Source: Camellia lanceoleosa
Taxonomy: Eukaryota > Streptophyta > Magnoliopsida > Ericales > Theaceae
DNA: 64,000 nt
Reading direction: 5' to 3'
Assembly: GCA_025200525.1 (NCBI GenBank)
Contig: CM045758.1
Span: forward strand, 5,576,580 to 5,640,579
Shown piece after piece: positions 57,929 to 64,000 of the stretch (positions within the stretch are counted from its first letter, which is position 1; each line of letters starts with the position of its first letter). The notes under the pieces were generated by a model. That model searched no databases. It had not been told where the DNA came from and saw only the letters and a program-made list of their open reading frames with translations. The translations under genes were made by a program, and so were the position numbers.

Positions 57929-60459
57929 TGGTATCAGAGCGGGTTTAGAACCTAATATTTTCGCTTCACCGGCGGGTGGCAACCTCGCCTTGGCCGTCCG
58001 CCGGACCTCAACCTATTCCGCCAGAGTTTTCTACGCATACTCACTTGACGATCTACATCTATGTTGAGTTCAACCACCACAACTCTGCTACTAGTCAGAT
58101 TGCCGGATCTCTTCAATCATTCTGACAACGTCATCCATGCTTGGTCGCATATCAAGACTCTTACTATGCTTGCCAAAACTTGAAGAGATGGGGTTTTGGC
58201 GAATCTTGGTGTTTAAGCAATGGCGGAGGCAAGTCTGAGAATGAAAGTCGCCATTTTTCCGCAAAGGTCCGCCATGGCGAGAATCTCCGGCGGTGGAGGA
58301 ATGTCCGCACCGGCTTCCTTATCCACAATCTGCTGTTGACCACTCACGTCAACCTCCGTCGGTGGTCGCCTGAGTCGGTGAGATCCGCCTTGAACGCGTT
58401 GCTAGCCTTTTCCTCACGGGTTTTTCATCACCACTCTGTTCTTGACCTTACAATAGTGGGTGTAGATGCCATTGATGGAGACTCAAATGCTCGGCGTGAC
58501 CTCACTACTTGAAAACCTGCTCTAAACCAAATCTGGAGGTGGGTAGTGTAGTTTACCTTCTAGGCTACACGAGAAAAATGAGTTGACAGTTGGTGAAGGT
58601 AAAGTGGTTATAGCCACGGACAATCTCATAAAAAGTCCTTGATGTAACTTGGAGCCACAGGTGCTTTGGTTTTTGATGTGCAAGGCAATCTTGCATTCAT
58701 GGTCTGTGATCCCATGAAGCTAGCCACATCTCCAAACACAAAATCCTCTTCAACTTCATCATCATCGTTGTCATCATGGAAGAAGGACCTTCCTATGCAA
58801 TTCGGTATCCCCATCCCCATCATCTGTGATTGGTTAAACCAAAGATTGGGAGGGTAACCTTGATGACCTCAAGCACCCAAGTTACCTCTCATCCGGTTGA
58901 TGTCTGGGCGGAAGAGTGATCATTCTTGTGTTTCCTTCACAATGAGGCGGGTCTTCAAGTCAGCGAACTGAAAATGTCGTAACACCATCATCATCAAATG
59001 TAATGTCAAAAACAAAGGATCGGCCCAGTCCATTAGCTGCTGCAAATACCTTTGTTGATGAAACCTTGACCACCGATCCACATCTTGCAACCCATGCGAG
59101 GGATTCCAACTACACTCGTGACCATCAAGCACCTTTGAAACATCTCTCTCACTTTACACCCTCAATTTTCCTTTCTTTTTATTATAATATATTCCATCTC
59201 CACTATCTTCTTTCCCAAAGCATATATATATATATATATATTTTATTATTATAATATTTTTCCAAACTATTATCCGTGATTGTATACCTTTGCTTTCCGG
59301 CTATACCATTAGCACACTTTTTCTTTCTTTATTTATTTTTTTTATTCTCTTTCTCCCATACTCTCCTGTTTCACTCACATGTTTTTCACTATCTCCTCTT
59401 TGATTTCAAATATGTTATTATTATTTACTTATTTATTTTTCTTTACTTATCTACTTTTCTTTCTGAAAAAAAAAAAATAAAAAAAAATACCATTCCCAAA
59501 CAAACTGGCTTTATTCATCTCAGGGATCAAACCCGATCACCTTTTTACACAAAAAAAAAAAAAAAAAACTCCAACCACACCCCACAACCAAACCACCACG
59601 GCCTTATTTTTTTCGCCTCTTAATTTGTTCTCTTCTTTTTGCCTTTGTCTTGGCGTCCCTTGCAGTCTTTGCCTCCGTGTTTCCCAGCGCCTTGAAAGCA
59701 CGTTCAGTTCCCGTTGCTCCTCACCTGTCACATATGGCGGACCTCAGAATGTGAGCATCACGGTAGCCTTCCACTCCAGTTCCTTGTTTTCTGCCTTTAG
59801 CACACATATCTCTGCTCGGGCATCCGAATACATCTTATTTGGAAGCGAGCCGATTAAACTTTTTACTGCTGCACCTCATTTGTTCTACTCAAGCGGTCGG
59901 CGACGAGTTGTTGACCGCCGTCATTGTCCCAACACATGACTCCAGAGTATAATGATTGGCCTCAATATCAGATTGAGCAGCCATTATCTGCTCAACTGAC
60001 AACATTGGAAAGTTTAACGGCGCAAAACCAGGGGCGCTTGGTTGAGGTTCAAGGGCAACTGCCCCGGCTATCTCTCTTGTGGACTCGTTGAGGTCGGAAA
60101 GAGTGAGCGGAACCACGGAGAAGAGGCTATGTTACGGGTAGCAGGCGGAAGAAGAAGCCATTTTTGAGCAATAGCGTATTCTGAGTATCTCTCGGAAGTG
60201 TTCTGAGTATCTTTCTCAAAGAAAGCGAAGAGGTTTTTGAAGGTTTTCGGGTGTTTTGTTACATCTCGGCCTCGGCCTCCGTCTTGGTTAAATAGCCACG
60301 AGACATGCGTATCATGCGCTTTCGCTCGAACAGACGACAAAATGGGTCGCAAGCCAAAGGCAATCACGCCTTGGCGCCATCATGTCCGGCACACCTTTTT
60401 ATGGATTGGGCACGCCTTTTGATGGCATGCCTTTTGATAGATTGGGCACGCCTTTTGAG

Positions 60460-60800
60460 GGTGCGACTTTTAATGGGTCCGACAAGACTCTGTAAACTGT
60501 CCCGACATTGATTCCGGTTAGCTTCTACATGGGTCCGACAAGACTCGTAAAGCGTCTCCGACATTGATTAGGTTAGTTTCTCTGAGGTCCGACAAGACTC
60601 TATGCTGTCGACATTGATTAGGTTAGTTTTACGAGGTCCGACAAGACTCTGTAAACTGTCCCGACATTGATTCCGGTTAGCTTCTACTGGGGTCCGGAAA
60701 GACTCTATAAACTGTCCCGACATTGATTCCGGTTAGCTTCTACATGGGTCTGGCAAGACTCCGTAAACTGTCCCGACATTGATTTCGGTTAGCTGCTACA
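60460..60800 (+). repeat. 50-57 bp tandem repeat before the 3' LTR
   Basis: Units built from GGTCCGACAAGACTC, TAAACTGTCCCGACATTGAT and CCGGTTAGCTTCTAC. GACATTGATT occurs at 60,504, 60,560, 60,610, 60,663, 60,719 and 60,775. Internal repeats just upstream of the polypurine tract are seen in other large non-autonomous LTR elements. Confidence 0.85.
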
Positions 60801-60954
60801 ACGGTTCGACACAACCATATAGTGTCTTCACCAACGGTCTGACACGACCATACAGTGTCTCCTATCCTATTTTATTTTATTTTATTTTCCTGTTTTGTTA
60901 CTCTCTCCAAACTCAAGTTGGTTGTTTCCTATCCACCTTGAGTTTGAGGGGGGA

Positions 60955-61170
60955 TGTTAGAATATATAATATATTAGTATATATATATTAGCTGTCAAAC
61001 CTTTAATAATGTACCTTTAATAATGTTGTTTGGTTTGTGCTTCTACTTTCGGTTTGTAATTGTTCTCCCTCTCCTCTATAAAGGAGAGAGCTTAACATTT
61101 GTAATAGACAACATTTTAAGATCAATCAACAATACATTATTCTCTTTCTCTATACATTGAAAATTCTACA
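60955..61170 (+). repeat. 3' LTR of the non-autonomous element
   Basis: Same 216-bp sequence as 57,713-57,928, apart from GCTTAAC for GCTCAAC and ATCAACAAT for ATAAATAAT. Confidence 0.92.
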
Positions 61171-61968
61171 TAATTCTTATAAAATTACAATAATAATAAA
61201 ATTAATAAATATATTACCTAAATTTTTTGAATAAAAATTGATTTTTTTTAAAATAAAAATAATTTATTTTATAAATTTTAATAAAAACATGGATATAAAT
61301 AATAAAACAAAAGAGAAGAGAATAAAATAAACACATGGATATAAATAATAAAACAAAAGAAAAAAAAAAGAATAAAAAGAAAAGGGGGCTAAATGAAATC
61401 AGACACAGAGAAGAGAAGAAAGAGGAGACAGGAGAGACGAAGGAAGAAGGAAGACAGAAGACCAAGACAGAGGATGAGGAAGACGAAGCGAAGACGAAGA
61501 CAGAGGAAAAGGAAGACGAAGACGAAGGCAGAAGAACAGAGAAGCAGAACAGGTTAGGGTTTCTTCTCTCTGTCCTCAATCTGTCTCTCTCTTCCCTCGA
61601 CCTATCTCCCTCTCTCTCTCTCTCCCCTCGATCTGTCTGTCTCTGGCTCTCTCTCTTTCTCCTCTCCAACAATTCTAGGGCTTCTTCGATCCACCCACCT
61701 GCGTGTCTAAATCGTGTCCTCGCATGTCCAACCTCGTGTCCGACTCTGAAAAATTCTGAAAAAAGAGGGACACGCAGGGGAGAGTGTCGGACACGTGTCA
61801 ACAGTGTGTCGTACGCGTGTCCGTGTCCGACACTCATACACAAGCCTCAGGGACGTGTCCGTGCTTCATAGTCAGCAAGTTTACCTAAGACGAGAGAATG
61901 AAAATAATTTGGTAAATTAAGCATGGAAATTAACAAAAGGAGCAAGCCATAACAAGTCTAATAATAGG

Positions 61969-62136
61969 TGTGATTGGAGTATCAACAACCCTGTCGGGTC
62001 CATACTTCTCCAAGAGCCCTTTGGAAATCTATACAAAGGTAGTATAAATTGATGGTTATATGACCATGGACATCTATATTCTTAATAGAGAGAGAGAGAG
62101 AGGTCTAACCTTGTATCCACCTTGGTACTCCCCAAC
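61969..62136 (-). pseudogene. Pyruvate dehydrogenase E1 beta, first preserved exons
   Basis: Exon 62,136-62,110 encodes VGEYQGGYK between a TAG acceptor and a GT donor. Exon 62,028-about 61,969 encodes ISKGLLEKYGPDRVVDTPIT. In E1 beta this order is GEYQGAYK-ISKGLL...TPIT-EAGFTGIGVG. The expected E(A)GFTG continuation is missing or rearranged at the exon end. The transit peptide and the N-terminal exon up to FLMGEE are not present upstream. Confidence 0.88.
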
Positions 62137-62189
62137 CTACAAAAAGAAAAGGGCACATAAAGAAAGAACAAAGTGAAATCTTATTAAAA

Positions 62190-62335
62190 AGTCAAAAAAT
62201 TTGATACGCTACTAAAATAGCATACTTTTTGTCTTTTTATATTTTTTGGGTCACATCTCCTCTCTACTTTTTCTGCACATCTTTTCATAAAAAGTCAAAA
62301 GTTACTAAAATAACATATTCCCAAACAATCCCCAA
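62190..62335 (-). mobile_element. MITE fragment, GGGGATTGTTTGGGAA end
   Basis: Right end TTCCCAAACAATCCCC with internal CTTTTTATGAAAAGATGTGC (minus strand), matching the nested MITE at 3,178-3,311. The left end is missing. Confidence 0.55.
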
Positions 62336-62640
62336 TCACTATCCCGAATCGTAGGTAGATCTAGTGCCCCATGTTATTTTTTAACTAAGAATAAGAATCG
62401 CATCGAAATCTAAGGATAGGCAGAAAAAAAGAGTAAAGCCTAAATCGATTACCACAGTTCATCCTCCCATAATCATGGATTGATGAGACCAACACAAGTT
62501 TAGGGAGAGAGAATTTAAAGGACGAATGACCTTTGTAAACAAATATGGAGGGTATGAATAAGGAAATTATGTAACTCTGAAATCCAAGAAAAGACAAACC
62601 CAAGATACAATTTATTTAAATTCTCATATTTGTGACATGC

Positions 62641-62839
62641 CTGGCCAAGGATTGTATCTTCACTAGCCTTCTCCAATTTATCCAAAGCAGCCTTATGCCG
62701 TTTATCATTCTCATCTTCATTTTCTCCTTGAATTGCAGATCCTTCCATATCATCCTCCTTTGAAGATTCTGAGTCCTCCTCAACCACATTCTGCATATCC
62801 GCAATGCTCTTTGCTGCAGTCTTAGCAACCTCAATAGCC
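62641..62839 (-). pseudogene. FAM114/DUF719-like plant protein, upstream exon
   Basis: Minus strand after CTGTAG: AIEVAKTAAKSIADMQNVVE, then acidic DSESSKEDDMEGSAIQGENE, then RHKAALDKLEKASEDTILGQ before GCATGT. The GC donor may be a decayed GT. This is the N-terminal region that precedes the segment at 49,925-50,474 in the plant protein I recall. The connecting exons (roughly from after LGQ to the GKAFTAKGMQV region) are missing, and PDH E1 beta exons occupy the gap. Same strand and order as the two downstream exons. Confidence 0.6.
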
Positions 62840-62869
62840 TACAGCATGAAACCATAACTTAACAAGGTT

Positions 62870-63520
62870 GCAAATAATCTACCAAGGACATCATGTAGCA
62901 GAGCACTAAATGTTAGGAAAATAACACATAGACATTCGAGAACCATGTTTATGTATTCTCCCTCATTTTAGATTGAAAAACATAATTGTCTATTTTGTAA
63001 AAACCAACAAATAAAAAATGTAAAAACCAGCAAATGAAAAATGAAAAAACCAGATCATATCTAGTATTCATAAGATACTCATAAAGCCTAATACACCATA
63101 TGATCATACCCATTTGATTCGCATACATTAGGATCCATTTTAATGGTGAAAACACCATTACCATTTGTTCCCTCATTTTCTTTGTATATCAATCCTAATG
63201 AATAATTTTCCTCTAGTTCTTGGCCAAAGGCATTGTGGAATAAAATCACCATATCAAAGTTGGACTCTTGCAACACTGAGATCGAGTCTTTGTTGCGATC
63301 ATCGCCATCCAAAGACTCATCTAAGAAGTCATCTGATTCATCAATGTCTTCCCTATGAATTGATTGAATACCCCCACCATTATCACAAAAATCCTCTTGA
63401 TCAAGATCATCCTTCAAAAAACCTTCATGCATAGTCGTCACCATCTCTTTGCAATTTTTCACTAACCAGATCACCAAGCTCGAGCCATCTTTCCTATTCT
63501 TAAAGCAACCGAAGATTTCT
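62870..63520 (-). other. Acidic unknown frame
   Basis: Minus-strand frame 63,477-63,088 (129 codons) is Asp/Glu-rich: EDFCDNGGGIQS, DDFLDESLDGDDRNKD, NFDMVILFHNAFGQ. A neighbouring frame upstream reads ERWLELGDLVSEKLQRDGDD, so a frameshift near 63,440 seems likely. I do not recognise it. It could be another decayed gene or TE ORF. Confidence 0.35.
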
Positions 63521-63859
63521 TATTGGAGAAACACCATCAAGAAGTCTTACTTCCTACTGATCACCCCATATTGATTGAACAAAGAAGGACCATCAATAAC
63601 TTTTATAACCCATAGGAGTTACTCCACCTTATCAATAGTTTAAAAGGTTAGCTTGCATGATGTCTCCATAAATATATTTATTTCTATTTAATTAATGCAA
63701 GACTCCTCTCCGCACCCCAAGCCAATAGTATTTTCCATTCAAGATGTTTGTTTATAACAAATTACAAATTAATAACATTATGAGCTCCAATTTTGTTGTG
63801 TGATTGGAGCTAATAATGTTAGTAATTTATAATTTTGTTATAGACATAATCTCTTGAAT
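63521..63859. other. AT-rich non-coding DNA
   Basis: No features recognised. Confidence 0.5.
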
Positions 63860-64000
63860 GTGTGATTAGTGATAATGTTAGAAATGATTAGGCGAAGATA
63901 GTTTGGACATGTACAACAAAGATTGGTAGCGGCAACAATAAGGAAGCAATAGGATTCTTGCTAATGGAAATGCTAGGGGAGGAAGACCAGTTAACATGTG
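63860..64000 (+). pseudogene. LINE ORF2 C-terminal fragment
   Basis: Plus-strand reading gives MIRRR, stop, FGHVQQRL and, after a frame change, GNARGGRPVNM. This corresponds to the RWFGHVQRR...RGRPK region near the end of plant LINE reverse-transcriptase ORFs. It runs off the window. Confidence 0.55.

Larger units (their letters stand above)
57713..61170 (+). mobile_element. Young non-autonomous LTR retrotransposon
   Basis: LTRs of 216 bp (57,713-57,928 and 60,955-61,170), TG...CA ends, target duplication TAATT on both sides (57,708-57,712 and 61,171-61,175). Primer-binding site TGGTATCAGAGC at 57,929 is complementary to initiator tRNA-Met. Polypurine tract GAGGGGGGA precedes the 3' LTR. The internal 3.0 kb shows no gag, protease, integrase or RT motif. 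The minus strand of 59,540-60,100 has a charged, helical-looking frame (EICVLKAENKELEWKATVML) of unknown nature. It is a large, non-coding derivative that would rely on proteins of another copia-type element. Confidence 0.9.
57561..61871 (-). mobile_element. Non-autonomous hAT element carrying a nested LTR element
   Basis: Left end CTATGATGCACGGACACG, right end CGTGTCCGTGCTTCATAG, flanked by the exact 8-mer TCAGCAAG (57,553-57,560 and 61,872-61,879). GGACACG-rich subterminal regions match 41,283-42,423 in reverse orientation. Without the LTR element at 57,713-61,170 it would be about 848 bp. The interior right part (61,200-61,700) is A/G-rich then CT-rich, and its Lys/Glu-rich frames are low complexity. 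It inserted in an intron of the PDH E1 beta pseudogene. Confidence 0.9.

Noticed and set aside
61214..61871. Lys/Glu-rich frames of 178 and 209 codons
   Set aside because: Low-complexity GAAGA- and CT-rich DNA inside the non-autonomous hAT element, open on both strands.

Overview
The window looks like transposon-dense, non-genic or pericentromeric DNA of a flowering plant, most likely a eudicot tree or shrub. The evidence is GT-AG introns, plant LINE, copia, hAT, CACTA and Helitron signatures, and decayed copies of plant nuclear genes. Clustered CGCTCGAGCG motifs like those at 20.35 kb are ones I associate loosely with Fagales-type genomes, but I cannot fix the species. I see no intact host gene. 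Recognisable host protein sequence is confined to broken exons: a RIN2/RIN3-type RING E3 ligase (6.3-8.1 kb), an NPG1-like TPR protein (23.0-23.2 kb), mitochondrial pyruvate dehydrogenase E1 beta (50.7-62.1 kb) and a FAM114/DUF719-like protein (49.9-50.5 and 62.6-62.8 kb).

Layout. 1-13.1 kb: two complementary minus-strand parts of a LINE (ORF2 at 1-517, ORF1 at 12.4-13.1 kb) flank an insert of about 11 kb. That insert holds CACTA-type ends (2.47, 3.72, 5.17 and 12.38 kb) and the RIN2/3 pseudogene. 14.48-17.18 kb: a GC-rich foldback element whose arms carry mirrored tandem units, each with the palindrome AATGTGAATATTCACATT. 18.7-20.8 kb: a probable solo LTR containing five pairs of CGCTCGAGCG, every pair spaced exactly 20 bp. 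22.15-25.50 kb: a Helitron with both termini and a captured NPG1-like exon. 26.0-27.0 kb: a hAT-like element with a nested MULE MITE that has a perfect 9-bp target duplication. 28.8-33.4 kb: an inverted duplication with arms of about 2 kb that contain mirrored Helitron 3' termini and a mirrored charged ORF.

33.9-42.4 kb: a decayed hAT transposase whose right end defines a family. Two non-autonomous members have perfect 8-bp target duplications (41,283-42,423 and 57,561-61,871). 43-49.2 kb: MITEs, simple repeats, a GTCGCCAAA-type TE segment and a satellite of about 162 bp. 49.9-62.9 kb: a minus-strand pseudogene mosaic in which PDH E1 beta exons lie between exons of the FAM114-like gene. It has been invaded by a Ty1-copia element (52.1-56.6 kb) and by the hAT element, which itself carries a young non-autonomous LTR retrotransposon (57,713-61,170). 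The right edge enters another LINE fragment.

No functional pathway is encoded. The value of the window is as a record of nested transposition, transposon gene capture and palindrome formation. The nesting gives relative ages: the LINE predates the CACTA insert; the pseudogene mosaic predates the copia and hAT insertions; the hAT predates its internal LTR element, whose LTRs differ at only 3 of 216 positions.
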